A stretch of DNA of 64,000 bases from Bryobacterales bacterium (GCA_028819215.1 JAPPMG010000031.1:18693-82692); one strand, 5' to 3'. Shown: positions 8,579 to 18,091, counted from the first letter of the stretch. Numbers and translations: made by a program. The notes: generated by a model from the letters alone, not told the origin.

Positions 8579-10788
8579 CTCTCAAACGACTGCTCGGCTT
8601 CGACACGCGGAAGCAAGACTATGCCTACGGGCGCGACCCAAGCTACGGCTTCACATCGGCAGCCAAGATCCCGGAACGCTGGGTGCCCACCACCTGCGGA
8701 TACTGCTCGGTGGGGTGCGGCATGCACATCGGCGTGAGAGACGGCAAGGCAGTCTCTGTCCGGGGCAACGAGGATCACCCTGTCAACCTCGGAAAGCTGT
8801 GCCCGAAGGGTCTGTCGGAACACGAGGTCGTCTCGGCCGCGAGCCGAGCGCGCCACCCGCTCCTCAAGAACGGGAAGGGCCGCTTTGAGCGCATCGCATG
8901 GGACGACGCGATCGGGACCCTTGTGCGGGAGTTCCGCAAGGTGCAATCGAGGTACGGGCCGCGCGCCTTGGGCGTGGTAAGCACCGGGCAGCTGGTGACC
9001 GAGGAGTTCTATGCACTCGGCAAACTGGTGCAGCTGGGTTTCGGCACGAACAACTACGACGGCAACACGACTCTCTGCATGGCCAGTGCCGTGTCGGGCT
9101 ACAAGCGATCGTTCGGCAGCGACGGACCGCCCGGGGCATACGATGACCTCGAGCAGTCCGACGCGGTCTTCCTGATTGGCGCGAACATCGCCGACAATCA
9201 CCCGATCCTGTGCTACCGCCTCGAGAGGAATCCCGGCAAGACGGTCGTGGTCGCGGACCCGCGCGTCAGCAAGACGGCCCGAATGGCGGATCTGTACCTG
9301 CCGCTCAAGCCGCGCTCCGATATCGCCCTGCTCAACGGCATGGCCCACATCCTGATACGGGCCGGGCTGATCGACAAGGACTACGTCGAGGCCCACACGA
9401 CCGGCTTCGACGAACTCGAGGCCCACCTCGCGAAGTACACGCCCGAGCGCGTTGCGTCCGTAACCGGTCTGAGCGAGGAGCAGATCTACCGCGCCGCGCT
9501 GATCTACGGGCGCGCGGAGCGGCCGTTCTTGGCTTGGACCATGGGTGTCAACCACTCGAGCAAGGGAACCGAGACAGTCAACGTCATCAACAACCTGGCG
9601 CTGATCACCGGCAACGTCGGCAAGCCGGGATCGTCGCCGTTCTCGATCACCGGGCAGTGCAACGCCATGGGGACGCGCGAGACGGGGTTCACCTCTTCGA
9701 TGCCGGGCTACCGGGACTTCGCCGACGAGGCAGATCGATCCGACCTGGCCCATCTGTGGGAAATCGACGCGGACACGTTGCCGCGCGGCCGCGGTCTCGC
9801 CTATCCCGACATTGTCGAGGCTTGCGTCAAGGGCGACATCAAGGCGCTTTGGATCATTGCCACCAATCCGTTGGTCTCGTTCCCGAACGTCGATGTTCTG
9901 CTGCAGGGATTCGAGAACCTCGAATTTCTCGCGGTGCAAGACGGGTTTCATCCGACGCCGACGACCCAGATTGCCGACATGGTGCTGCCCGCGGCGATTT
10001 GGGGCGAGAAGACCGGCACCTACACGAATTCCGAGCGCCGGGTGAGCAAGGTCAACAAGGCCGTCGACCCGCCCGGCGAGGCGCGCCCGGATTTCGACAT
10101 CTTCCTCGCGGTCGCGGAGGAACTCGGCGCCCGGGACGCCCTCTTCCCCGGCTGGACAGGGCCGGAAGACGCCTTCGAGGAATGGCGCGCTGTCTCGAAG
10201 GGACGCCTCTGCGACTATTCCGGCTTGAGCTACGACCTGCTCGATGAGCATCACGCCGTCCAGTGGCCCTTTCCAGCGGACGACGCGCGAGTCGCCGGAG
10301 ACGGGCGGCCTCCGACAAGCCGGCTCTATGCTGACGGCCGCTTCCAGACACCAGACGGCAAGGCACGGCTGTTCGCAGTCGAATGGGAGCCCTACCCGGA
10401 GCAGCCCACAAGGTCGTTTCCGTTCGTATTCAACACGGGGCGCACGGTCGAGCACTGGCACACGCGAACCAAGACCAAGGAAGTCAAGATTCTGGAACGC
10501 ATGTCTCCATCAGCGTGGCTCGAAATGAATCCGAGCGACGCACAGCGGCTCGGCCTGCGGTCGCACGACCTCGTCACTGTCGTGTCCCCCCGCAGCAGGA
10601 TCGAGCACTTGGAACTGCGCATCACCGAGATCGTGGCGCCCGGCCAGGTGTTCATGCCGTTCCATTACGAGGAGAAGAACTCGAACCAGCTCACGCAGAG
10701 CGCTTTCGACCCGATTTCGAGGGAACCGAACTACAAGCAAGCGGCGGTCCGTGTTGAACGCAGCGGCCCAAGGAGCGTCGTGCGCTAA
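8575..10788 (+). CDS. assimilatory-type nitrate reductase catalytic subunit (Mo-bis-MGD)
   Basis: This 737-residue molybdopterin oxidoreductase carries an N-terminal [4Fe-4S] motif C41-x2-C44-x3-C48...C76 and a Mo-ligand cysteine (C168 in NTTLCMAS), as in NarB/NasA/NasC and periplasmic NapA enzymes. A molydopterin dinucleotide-binding domain closes the protein (GRTVEHWHTRT, VFMPFHYEE). There is no Tat signal, so it should be cytoplasmic, and no C-terminal BFD [2Fe-2S] domain like that of many NasA/NasC enzymes. The ATG at 8575 was chosen because it overlaps the upstream stop (ATGA); the frame is open further upstream only as a shadow of the previous gene. With NirBD and NarK alongside, nitrate is the most likely substrate, although formate dehydrogenase-like relatives exist. 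Confidence 0.88.
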   Translation: MTLKRLLGFDTRKQDYAYGRDPSYGFTSAAKIPERWVPTTCGYCSVGCGMHIGVRDGKAVSVRGNEDHPVNLGKLCPKGLSEHEVVSAASRARHPLLKNGKGRFERIAWDDAIGTLVREFRKVQSRYGPRALGVVSTGQLVTEEFYALGKLVQLGFGTNNYDGNTTLCMASAVSGYKRSFGSDGPPGAYDDLEQSDAVFLIGANIADNHPILCYRLERNPGKTVVVADPRVSKTARMADLYLPLKPRSDIALLNGMAHILIRAGLIDKDYVEAHTTGFDELEAHLAKYTPERVASVTGLSEEQIYRAALIYGRAERPFLAWTMGVNHSSKGTETVNVINNLALITGNVGKPGSSPFSITGQCNAMGTRETGFTSSMPGYRDFADEADRSDLAHLWEIDADTLPRGRGLAYPDIVEACVKGDIKALWIIATNPLVSFPNVDVLLQGFENLEFLAVQDGFHPTPTTQIADMVLPAAIWGEKTGTYTNSERRVSKVNKAVDPPGEARPDFDIFLAVAEELGARDALFPGWTGPEDAFEEWRAVSKGRLCDYSGLSYDLLDEHHAVQWPFPADDARVAGDGRPPTSRLYADGRFQTPDGKARLFAVEWEPYPEQPTRSFPFVFNTGRTVEHWHTRTKTKEVKILERMSPSAWLEMNPSDAQRLGLRSHDLVTVVSPRSRIEHLELRITEIVAPGQVFMPFHYEEKNSNQLTQSAFDPISREPNYKQAAVRVERSGPRSVVR

Positions 10789-10919
10789 GCAGACTGCCCG
10801 CCTAGGGAAACGAGCCGGACCAGGCTGTCCGGCAATCCAGCCATCGACGGGAAACATGTCGAGCGCGGCACCTGCCGCGGTCGAAGCCGGATCGGAGCAT
10901 CCGGCCAGGAGGACAAGAA

Positions 10920-12263
10920 ATGGACTTCAAAGGCAAAGCGACCACGATACAGCTGTTCAGCTTCAGGACGATCCCGATGCGAACGTTCCACATGACGTGG
11001 TTTGCGTTCTTTTTGTGCTTTTTCGGGTGGTTCGGTATTGCGCCGCTGATGGCCGTGGTCAGGGACGATCTCGGACTGACCAAGGAGCAGGTCGGCAATA
11101 CGATCATCGCCTCCGTGGCGATCACTGTAATTGCCCGGCTCGCGATTGGCTGGCTGTGCGACAAGATCGGCCCGCGCAAGGCGTATACCTGGCTGCTAGC
11201 CCTAGGTTCCATCCCGGTGATGACGATCGGCTTCGCAGACAGCTACGAGACGTTCTTGCTGTTCCGCCTGGCCATCGGAGCGATCGGCGCGTCGTTTGTC
11301 ATCACCCAGTACCACACGTCCGTGATGTTCGCGCCGAACACTGTTGGCACGGCCAACGCGACGACTGCGGGCTGGGGCAATCTTGGCGGCGGAGTCACGC
11401 AGATGGCTATGCCCCTGCTTTTCGCGGCGGTGATGACGTTCGCCGCTGACCAGGCCTTGGGATGGCGGATCGCGATGGTAGTCCCAGGCCTCGCCCTGCT
11501 TGGAACCTCCGCGCTCTACTGGAACCTGACCCAGGACTCCCCGGACGGAAGCTACGAGGCACTGCGACGGACGGGAGCGCTTGCAAGCGCCAAGACGGTC
11601 GAGGGTGCGTTCCTGAAAGCGTGCTCTGACACGCGGGTCTGGGCGCTCTTCCTGATCTACGGAGCCTGCTTCGGGGTCGAGCTCACGATCAACAACATCG
11701 CCGCGCTGTACTTCCACGATTACTTCGGACTCGGCCTCGCGACCGCCGGACTGGTGGCCGGCCTCTTCGGCCTGATGAACGTATTCGCCCGGACCCTGGG
11801 AGGGATGGTCGGAGACCGGTGGGGCCTTCGCTGGGGCCTGCGCGGCCGTGTCTGGTTTCTTGCGGGAATCCTGTTCCTTGAAGGCCTTGCGCTGATGCTG
11901 TTCTCGCAGCAGTCGATTCTGCCGATGGCGATCGCCACGCTGATTCTCTTCAGCCTGTGCGTGCAGATGTCCGAAGGCGCGACGTATTCGGTGGTGCCGT
12001 TCATCAACAAGCGAGCGCTTGGAGCGGTCGCTGGCATCGTCGGCGCCGGCGGGAATGCCGGTGCCGTAGCTGCGGGCTTCCTCTTTAAGGCCGAGAGCCT
12101 CAGCTGGCCCCAGGCGCTGCTGATGCTAGGCGCGGTCGTGACTCTGGTATCGTTCCTCGCCTTCGCCGTGCGGTTCTCCGAGGCGGATGAAACGGCGGTC
12201 GCTCGAGAGACCGAGTCCCGCCTGGCAGGCACGCGACCAGAGCCGGTGGCCGAACCCGTGTAG
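10920..12263 (+). CDS. narK: NarK-type nitrate/nitrite MFS transporter
   Basis: This 447-residue membrane protein of the nitrate/nitrite porter (NNP) branch of the major facilitator superfamily has about 12 hydrophobic segments. The nitrate signature AGWGNLGGGVTQ lies near residue 142, and RLAIGWLCDKIGPRKAY is the MFS loop 2-3 motif. A good ribosome site (GGAGG) lies nine bases before the ATG. It is third in the plus-strand nitrate gene set, 131 bases after the nitrate reductase gene, and brings nitrate into the cell. Whether it works by proton symport or nitrate/nitrite exchange cannot be told here. Confidence 0.92.
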   Translation: MDFKGKATTIQLFSFRTIPMRTFHMTWFAFFLCFFGWFGIAPLMAVVRDDLGLTKEQVGNTIIASVAITVIARLAIGWLCDKIGPRKAYTWLLALGSIPVMTIGFADSYETFLLFRLAIGAIGASFVITQYHTSVMFAPNTVGTANATTAGWGNLGGGVTQMAMPLLFAAVMTFAADQALGWRIAMVVPGLALLGTSALYWNLTQDSPDGSYEALRRTGALASAKTVEGAFLKACSDTRVWALFLIYGACFGVELTINNIAALYFHDYFGLGLATAGLVAGLFGLMNVFARTLGGMVGDRWGLRWGLRGRVWFLAGILFLEGLALMLFSQQSILPMAIATLILFSLCVQMSEGATYSVVPFINKRALGAVAGIVGAGGNAGAVAAGFLFKAESLSWPQALLMLGAVVTLVSFLAFAVRFSEADETAVARETESRLAGTRPEPVAEPV

Positions 12264-12318
12264 GCCTGTGACCTAGCGAGGCCCAGGGGGCCACGCTGCG
12301 CGCGTAGCCGGTCAGGCG

Positions 12319-12350
12319 GGCGGCGCGGAGACTGCGTTCACCGCGCCGCC
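12319..12350. terminator. GC-rich perfect hairpin between convergent genes
   Basis: GGCGGCGCGG (12319-12328) pairs perfectly with CCGCGCCGCC (12341-12350) around a 12-base loop. It lies between the stop of narK (plus) and the stop of the beta-propeller gene (minus), where a bidirectional terminator is expected. There is no T-run on either side, so intrinsic termination is not certain. Confidence 0.5.
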
Positions 12351-12402
12351 GACACTGCTTGTCACCGAAACGGGGACGTACAAGCGACGGGCCTACTGTC
12401 GG

Positions 12403-13725
12403 CTAGCTCGAGCTGATGCAGAACAGTTCGTCCTCGCTACGCAGGTACAATTTGCCGTCGACGATCACCGGCGAGGAGATGAAGAACTCGTCGCCCATCT
12501 CGTTAACGGCCAGCACCTCGTACTCTTTGCCCAGCTTGAGCACGACTACATCGCCCTGTTCGGTAGCGAGGTAGAGCTTGCCGGCCGCTGCGACCGGAGA
12601 GGCCTTGAACGAGTACGTTTCCGGCAACCGTTGCTGGTGGTAGTACTTCTCGCCAGTCTTGGCTTCGAATGCATTGACCATTCCCCGATCCGTGACGAAG
12701 TACAAGATTCCCTCGTGTAGCACTGGTGATGCAGAATAGGCGTTGCCTACTTGGTTGGTCCACTTGACGAAGTCTCCGTTGTCGGTGATGTCGCCCTTGC
12801 CGCCAAGCTGAACGGCCAGCAGGTTGGGATTGCGATAGCCGGTCATGGCGATCACCATTTCGTCGTCCACGTTGACCACCGCCGGAATCGCGTTGGGCCC
12901 CAGCCCGCCCGCTTCCCAGAGCAGCTCGCCTGTCTCGAAGTCGTAGGTGCGTATGCGCTCCGAGCTTGTCACCACCTGCTTGCGACCGCCGTGTTCCACC
13001 ACGATCGGCTGCGCCCAGCTGCTGCGCTCGTTGCGCGGCATGCGCCAGAGTTCTTTGCCGGTCGACTTGTCCAAGGCCACGATGTAGGAGTCGCCCTCGT
13101 GGTCCTTCTGAAGGATCAGCTTGTCCTCGTGGAGCACCGGAGCGATACCCTCGCCGAAAGCGTTGCGCATATGCATCGGCCCAAAGTCCTTGGACCACAG
13201 CAGCTTGCCATCCATGTCGTAGGCATACACACCGCGGGATCCGAAGTTCGCTATCAGGATTTCTCCGTCGGTCACCGGAGAATTCGACGCATAGCTGCCG
13301 TAGCGCCGGTGATAGCCCTCGTGCGGCTTCTTGGAAATCGCGGTCTGGCGCCAGAGCTGCTTGCCGGTGTCCTTATCAAAGGCCAGCACCAAGAAGTCGT
13401 ACAGCGGAAACTCCCCTGCGCCGTCATTCTTTTCCGAGATTGCGGCGGTGGTGAGATAGAGCGCCTGGCCGGAGATCACGGGCGTGGAATGCCCCTTGCC
13501 CGGCACGCTGATCCGCCACTTGACGTTCTCGGTTGCGGAAAAGTTGAGCGGAGCGTCGCTTTCGGCCACGCCGTTGTTGTTGGGCCCGCGCCACTGCCGC
13601 CAGGAATCCTTGGCTTCCGGCCCGGCCGCGGCCGCGCTCCACGCAATGCCAAGGATCGCGATCAATCCATAGTGTCCGAGCCGCGAAGCAGCGTTGAGTC
13701 TTGGCATCTTCATCGTCCTTTTCAT
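12403..13725 (-). CDS. secreted PQQ-like beta-propeller protein
   Basis: The protein has 440 residues with a signal peptide (about 1-34, ending SAAAAG). Repeated blades of the type WRISVPGKGHSTPVISG..., KDTGKQLWRQ and STGKELWRM are PQQ-like (quinoprotein/BamB-like) repeats. In Planctomycetota and Acidobacteriota this outer-membrane or periplasmic family is abundant and mostly has no known cofactor. The ATG at 13725 is supported by a GAGGG site just upstream; the longer open frame to 13794 lacks one. It lies 88 bases downstream of tctA on the same strand and may share its transcript. Confidence 0.8.
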   Translation of the reverse strand: MKRTMKMPRLNAASRLGHYGLIAILGIAWSAAAAGPEAKDSWRQWRGPNNNGVAESDAPLNFSATENVKWRISVPGKGHSTPVISGQALYLTTAAISEKNDGAGEFPLYDFLVLAFDKDTGKQLWRQTAISKKPHEGYHRRYGSYASNSPVTDGEILIANFGSRGVYAYDMDGKLLWSKDFGPMHMRNAFGEGIAPVLHEDKLILQKDHEGDSYIVALDKSTGKELWRMPRNERSSWAQPIVVEHGGRKQVVTSSERIRTYDFETGELLWEAGGLGPNAIPAVVNVDDEMVIAMTGYRNPNLLAVQLGGKGDITDNGDFVKWTNQVGNAYSASPVLHEGILYFVTDRGMVNAFEAKTGEKYYHQQRLPETYSFKASPVAAAGKLYLATEQGDVVVLKLGKEYEVLAVNEMGDEFFISSPVIVDGKLYLRSEDELFCISSS

Positions 13726-13812
13726 TGAACCCTCAATCCTTGTGTGTGCTGTTCGGAAGGCGGGCCGATAGGCTCGATGCCTCCGAGTCCCCAAAATGCA
13801 CCGCCAAATTGA

Positions 13813-15318
13813 CTAGGCGTCACCAATGGCGGCTTGGTTGCGTCCTGCCGCGCCTCGCTTCGCGCGGATAAGTGGCCAAAGCAGCGACAGCGCCGTTGCG
13901 GCCAAGAAGACCAGCAAGATCGGGCGCGTCAGCATGGCCGACCAATCGCCGCGGCTGAGGATGAGCGCCCGACGCAAGTTGGACTCCATCAGCGGGCCCA
14001 GGATCAGTCCGAGCACGAGTGGGCCGAGCGGGATTTGCATCTTGCGGAACAGGAAGCCCGCCAGGCCTGCGGCGTACATGGCCCACACGTCGCTGACGGC
14101 GTTGTTCAGCGCGTAGGCCCCCACCGTGCCGAACACGATGATGCCGGCCCAAAGCCACGGGGCGGGAATGCTGAGCACCTTCGCCAGGGGCCTGGCTCCC
14201 AGGATGCCGATGACCATGATCAGCAGGGAGGCGAAGATCATCAGGAAGACGATGGAGAAGACGAATGCCTGATTGTTGGCGAAGAGCAGCGGGCCGGGCT
14301 GGATGCCGTGGATTAGCAGGGCGCCGATGAGGATGGCTGAAACGGCATCTCCGGGTATGCCCAACGTGAGCATCGTGGTCATTCCTCCGCCAATGGCGGC
14401 ATTGCAAGCCGAGCAGCTCGCGGCCAGGCCGCTCAGGGAGCCCTTCCCAAAACTGTCCCCATCGGAGGATGTCCTGCGGGCCTGCTCCCACGCGATCACC
14501 GCGCCGATATCGCCACCGGCGGCCGGGATCGCCCCGACCATCGTGCCGACGGCCGCGCCGCTGAAGGTCGCCCTCGCCATGCGCTTGGCGTCAGCGATTC
14601 TAGGCAGCACGCGGCCGATCGCGGCGGCAGTTGACGCACGGACAGATTGGCGATCGGAGACCTGCACCAGCACCTCTCCCAGCCCAAAGAGCCCGATCAT
14701 CACGGGCACGAACGAGATTCCGTCCAAGAACTCCGACATCCCGAATGTGTAGCGCGGGTAGGCTGTCATCGGGTCGAGCCCGACCAAAGCCAGTGCCAAG
14801 CCGAGGGTGCCGGCCAGCACGCCCTTGAGCACGTGTCCGCCGGAGACGCCGGCCATCAGACTGACGCCGAGCAACGTCAGTCCGAAGTACTCGGCAGGGC
14901 CGAATCTGAGGGCGAAGCTGGCGACCGGGAAGGCGAGGAAGGCCAGAAAGGCGATGCTGGTGAGCTGGCCGGTGGTCGAAGCGAGTGCGTTGATTCCCAA
15001 GGCCAGCCCCGCTTGGCCCTTGCGGGTCAGCGCGTAGCCGTCCCACGAGGCCGCGATGGAAGCCGGCGTGCCGGGGACGTTGATCAGGATTGCCGGAATG
15101 CCGCCGGACGGAATGGTGCCGCAATAGATGCCGAGCAGCATCGCCAGTCCCTGCTCGGGCGAGACCCAGAACGTGAGCGGCGTCAACAGGGCCACGCCCA
15201 TGGTGGCCGTCAGACCCGGCAGGGCTCCGAAGACCGCTCCCAGGCAAACACCGATGGCTAGGAACCCCAGTACTTGCCACGCGAGGACGGCCGACAGGCC
15301 CGCCAAGATTTCGGCCAT
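13813..15318 (-). CDS. tctA: tripartite tricarboxylate transporter large permease TctA
   Basis: This 501-residue polytopic protein shows TctA (DUF112) family features: an N-terminal GALPGLTATMGVALL stretch, IYCGTIPSGGIPAILINVPGTPAS near residue 65, and the second Gly-rich repeat AIPAAGGDIGAVIAW near 265. It forms the channel of a secondary transporter driven by ion gradients, with TctB as small membrane subunit and TctC as extracytoplasmic binding component. The length matches the family. It follows tctB by 55 bases. Substrates in this family range from citrate to other carboxylates, so the actual substrate is open. Confidence 0.92.
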   Translation of the reverse strand: MAEILAGLSAVLAWQVLGFLAIGVCLGAVFGALPGLTATMGVALLTPLTFWVSPEQGLAMLLGIYCGTIPSGGIPAILINVPGTPASIAASWDGYALTRKGQAGLALGINALASTTGQLTSIAFLAFLAFPVASFALRFGPAEYFGLTLLGVSLMAGVSGGHVLKGVLAGTLGLALALVGLDPMTAYPRYTFGMSEFLDGISFVPVMIGLFGLGEVLVQVSDRQSVRASTAAAIGRVLPRIADAKRMARATFSGAAVGTMVGAIPAAGGDIGAVIAWEQARRTSSDGDSFGKGSLSGLAASCSACNAAIGGGMTTMLTLGIPGDAVSAILIGALLIHGIQPGPLLFANNQAFVFSIVFLMIFASLLIMVIGILGARPLAKVLSIPAPWLWAGIIVFGTVGAYALNNAVSDVWAMYAAGLAGFLFRKMQIPLGPLVLGLILGPLMESNLRRALILSRGDWSAMLTRPILLVFLAATALSLLWPLIRAKRGAAGRNQAAIGDA

Positions 15319-15373
15319 CAGTCCGGAATCCTCCAGCGCTCAGCGAGTATTAGCCGTGCGAGCTTCATGGCGC

Positions 15374-15796
15374 TCACTCCAAGGTGACGTTCAGGCCTGC
15401 GTCAAAAGCCAGATACACGAGTATCGACAGCGCGGAGGCGTAACCCAAGGCCGGGATCCATCGCTGGCCTAGAAGACTCAACATGATTGCCAAGAACACT
15501 GCCGTCCGGACGACAAACCAGCCGGTACCCCACAGCAGCAGGTACGCCAGCAGCAAGGCCGCAGTCACGGCGACCTCACGCATGTTTGCGATGGAGAACG
15601 GCCCCTCGGAGCGGCGGCGCAGTCCGCGCAGTAGGAGCGCCGATGCGAGCAATGCCATCAAGGCGCCGATGGCCTGTGGGAAAAACCCTGCGCCGGGCAG
15701 CCCGCCAGTTCCGGCAGGAAACCCCGCACCGCTGACGATCAAGGCACAGCCAACAGCCGCGAGCAGTGCGCCGCAGATCGTGTCGGCGTGGCGCAC
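15374..15796 (-). CDS. tctB: tripartite tricarboxylate transporter small subunit TctB
   Basis: A 140-residue membrane protein with four hydrophobic segments and the early motif GGLPGAGFFPQAIGALMALLA, typical of TctB. It starts with GTG at 15796, immediately next to the tctC stop, so the two are translationally linked. It is the second of three genes in the order C-B-A. Identity rests on position, length and topology, because this family is poorly conserved. Confidence 0.85.
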   Translation of the reverse strand: MRHADTICGALLAAVGCALIVSGAGFPAGTGGLPGAGFFPQAIGALMALLASALLLRGLRRRSEGPFSIANMREVAVTAALLLAYLLLWGTGWFVVRTAVFLAIMLSLLGQRWIPALGYASALSILVYLAFDAGLNVTLE

Positions 15797-16759
15797 TTAC
15801 GGGTTCTCCAAGCGGACGAGCTGGGGAATCTGGCTCTCGAAGAAACGCTGCTGTTCCAATGCGAATTCCGCGAAGTCTTCCCTACCTAAATAGAGGGCCT
15901 CCATTCCGAGCTCCCTGCAGAAGTCGGCCCACTCTGCGGTTCCGAAGGCGGCCTTGAAGGCGTCGGCTAGCATGGCGACGCGCTCCGCAGGTATCCCGGC
16001 CGGGCCGTAGAATCCGCTCCATGCCGGCGCGCCGATCGGGTAACCGAGTTCATGGGTCGTGGGCACTTCGGCCATGACACCGGCGCGTCCAGCGTCGAAA
16101 ACGGCTAAGGCACGCAGGCTCCCGGCTCGGACGTGCGAAATCACCTCGCCGACACCGGCGACCGCCGCATCGGAATGCCGGCCGATCACGGACACAAGGG
16201 CTGGAGCGGAGCCTCCGTAGGGAAGGTGTGTGAAGCGCGCGCCAGTGCCTTGCTCAAGCAGCAGGATATTGAAGTGCCAAATTGAGCCAATTCCCGAGTT
16301 CGCCATGACGATGTTGCCTGCTTCAGCCTTGGCGGCCGCAATGAAGTCTTCGAAGCTCTGCCACGGAGAGTCGGGATGGACGACCAGTGCCGGGGCGGTC
16401 TTGGAAACCAGACAGATCAGCGATACGTCCGACGGTCCGATGTCGGCGTAGCCCAACGAGCGGACGATGGCGATCTCGACGGGAGCGTGGCCGATGGTGT
16501 AACCGTCCGAGGGCCGGCGGGCCACGAACGAGAAAGCCAGGGCACCGCTGGCGCCGGGCTTGTACTCGCAAACGATGGGGACGTTCAGGTGGCCTTCCGC
16601 CAGAGACGCCATCACCCGGGAGACCATGTCGGAAGCGCCGCCGGGCGACGCTTGAACGATGAGCTTGATCTCCTTGGACGGATAGGACTCTTCGTTGCCC
16701 GAGCAGCCGACCGCGAGAAGGCAGCCAACCAGAATCCAGCGGAGCGCAGGGGGCGTCAC
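15797..16759 (-). CDS. tctC: TctC-type substrate-binding lipoprotein
   Basis: The 320-residue protein belongs to the tripartite tricarboxylate receptor (Bug/TctC) family. IKLIVQASPGGASDMVSR near residue 31 and YKPGASGALAFSFVA near 65 are the conserved ligand-loop regions, and the C-terminal AFGTAEWADFCRELGME is also typical. The N-terminus is short and hydrophobic and carries a lipobox-like stretch ending at Cys19 (AVGC), so the binding protein is probably lipid-anchored rather than freely periplasmic. The start codon is GTG. It delivers a carboxylate ligand to TctAB. Confidence 0.88.
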   Translation of the reverse strand: MTPPALRWILVGCLLAVGCSGNEESYPSKEIKLIVQASPGGASDMVSRVMASLAEGHLNVPIVCEYKPGASGALAFSFVARRPSDGYTIGHAPVEIAIVRSLGYADIGPSDVSLICLVSKTAPALVVHPDSPWQSFEDFIAAAKAEAGNIVMANSGIGSIWHFNILLLEQGTGARFTHLPYGGSAPALVSVIGRHSDAAVAGVGEVISHVRAGSLRALAVFDAGRAGVMAEVPTTHELGYPIGAPAWSGFYGPAGIPAERVAMLADAFKAAFGTAEWADFCRELGMEALYLGREDFAEFALEQQRFFESQIPQLVRLENP

Positions 16760-17257
16760 AGGGACGCACGATTATAGCGGACGGCGCACGGTCGATTGCA
16801 CGTCAGCGAAGGCAGTACCAAGGATCGAGCAAGGCACGTGAAGGCGACACCAACAGGGCTGTCCACTATCTCTGACCAATGGGCGTGTTGCGCCTGAGGG
16901 AGCCAAGGTCGAACGGTGCGTCTGCTCAGCAAACCTCCCGCCGCTCTAGTTGTACGCCTTCCCGAAATGGAAGCGGAGTCATCTATCGGCAGCAGCCTAG
17001 AAGGCTAGGCTTCATTAGTGAAAAATGTGATCTATTTTCATGATTCATATGTACTGTAACTGCAGATCGTGAAGGGGAGCCCCGATCGGTAACGATCTCT
17101 CCTACCCCGCGGGTGGGCACACGATCGCGTTGGTGGCGTCCGGAATGCCTGCGGGTGAGCTCGGAGGGTAGCTTCCAAGAACTGTGAGGAAGCCTAAAGA
17201 CCTCGCGACCGCGCAAGCTTCTTTGATTCTGTCATTATAAAATGTACATGCATAGCC
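16760..17257. other. intergenic region, no gene found
   Basis: About 500 bases lie between the divergent tctC and brnT. No frame here has family features. The stretch 17020-17070 and the last 35 bases before brnT are AT-rich against the GC-rich background, and TATAAA occurs at 17236-17241. Promoters for brnT are likely here, but no clear -35/-10 pair was found. Confidence 0.5.
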
Positions 17258-17533
17258 ATGGAGTTCGAATGGGACGAAGCCAAGAATCAGGCCAACATCC
17301 GAAAGCATGGCGTCAGCTTCGAGATAGCGAGACGCGTTTTCGACTGTCCTTTGCTGACTTCGCGCGATCACCGCAAGGACTACGGCGAGGATCGTTATGT
17401 CAGCATTGGACAAGTGGGAGACGAAGCGCTGATCGTGATTACCCACACCCGACGAGAAGGGCGCATCCGTCTGATTTCGGCCCGCCCCGCGTCTCGCAAG
17501 GAAAGGCAGAGGTACCGTGATGAAATACAGTAA
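17258..17533 (+). CDS. brnT: BrnT family toxin
   Basis: The 91-residue protein matches the BrnT family: FEWDEAKNQANIRKHGVSF at the N-terminus, a central VFDCPLL and the C-terminal IRLISARPASRKERQRY. BrnT has a RelE-like fold and acts as a ribonuclease that inhibits translation. The downstream brnA overlaps it by 17 bases. As in the family, the pair is probably autorepressed by the BrnT-BrnA complex through the antitoxin's DNA-binding domain. Confidence 0.93.
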   Translation: MEFEWDEAKNQANIRKHGVSFEIARRVFDCPLLTSRDHRKDYGEDRYVSIGQVGDEALIVITHTRREGRIRLISARPASRKERQRYRDEIQ

Positions 17534-17777
17534 GCCCCTCACGCCCGGGCAGATCGCGGCCACGCAGGACAAGAGTATCGACTTCGGCGACATCCCCGAA
17601 CTGGACGAGACCTTCTGGCGCGAAGCCGAGTTGGTTGAACCTGACCGCACGGAACAGATCACGATGCGTGTCAAGCGGTCGGTGCTCGAGTATTTCAGGG
17701 CGTCAGGCAAGGGATACCAGACGCGGATGAACCGCGTCCTCGAAAGCTACGTGCAGGCGCACCGGGACGCTGGATGA
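17517..17777 (+). CDS. brnA: BrnA family antitoxin
   Basis: An 86-residue BrnA antitoxin: DKSIDFGDIPELDETFW is the toxin-binding N-terminal part, and ITMRVKRSVLEYFRASGKGYQTRMNRVLESYV is a ribbon-helix-helix DNA-binding domain. It starts inside the 3' end of brnT (GTG at 17517 or ATG at 17520). It neutralises BrnT and represses the operon. Confidence 0.92.
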   Translation: MMKYSKPLTPGQIAATQDKSIDFGDIPELDETFWREAELVEPDRTEQITMRVKRSVLEYFRASGKGYQTRMNRVLESYVQAHRDAG

Positions 17778-18091
17778 AGCATCCCAACCCTGCTCAAGCA
17801 CAGATTCACAGTGCTCCTTCAGGGAGTGCGGAAACTACGCGAGAACTGGTACAGCATACGGATAGCATCGGCCAGGTGCCCATTAGCACCAGCTGTGGCA
17901 ATCGCAGGTCGCAACCCTTCGATCTTGACGGCAGGGCTGGGCTGGGTGGCTGTTCGGGGCGAAGGCAACGTCGCTCAACCTCAGTGCGAGCGTTGGAGAA
18001 GATCCTGACGCATACTGTCCTCGCCCGAGCCAACCCGATCACCTTCCGAGGGACATGACTTACATGCACCGGCACGTCGCTAGACTGGAAC
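17778..18091. other. intergenic region, no gene found
   Basis: About 314 bases between brnA and the HAD gene. A plus-strand frame reading LQGVRKLRENWYSIRIAS looks protein-like but has no good start or ribosome site and no family I recognise; it may be a gene remnant. Confidence 0.35.

Noticed and set aside
8143..10461. A 772-codon open frame on the minus strand opposite the nitrate reductase gene
   Set aside because: Antisense shadow of a gene with intact cofactor motifs, with no recognisable domain of its own.
17102..17710. A 202-codon minus-strand frame across brnTA
   Set aside because: It is antisense to the clear BrnT and BrnA proteins, with no family features or ribosome site.
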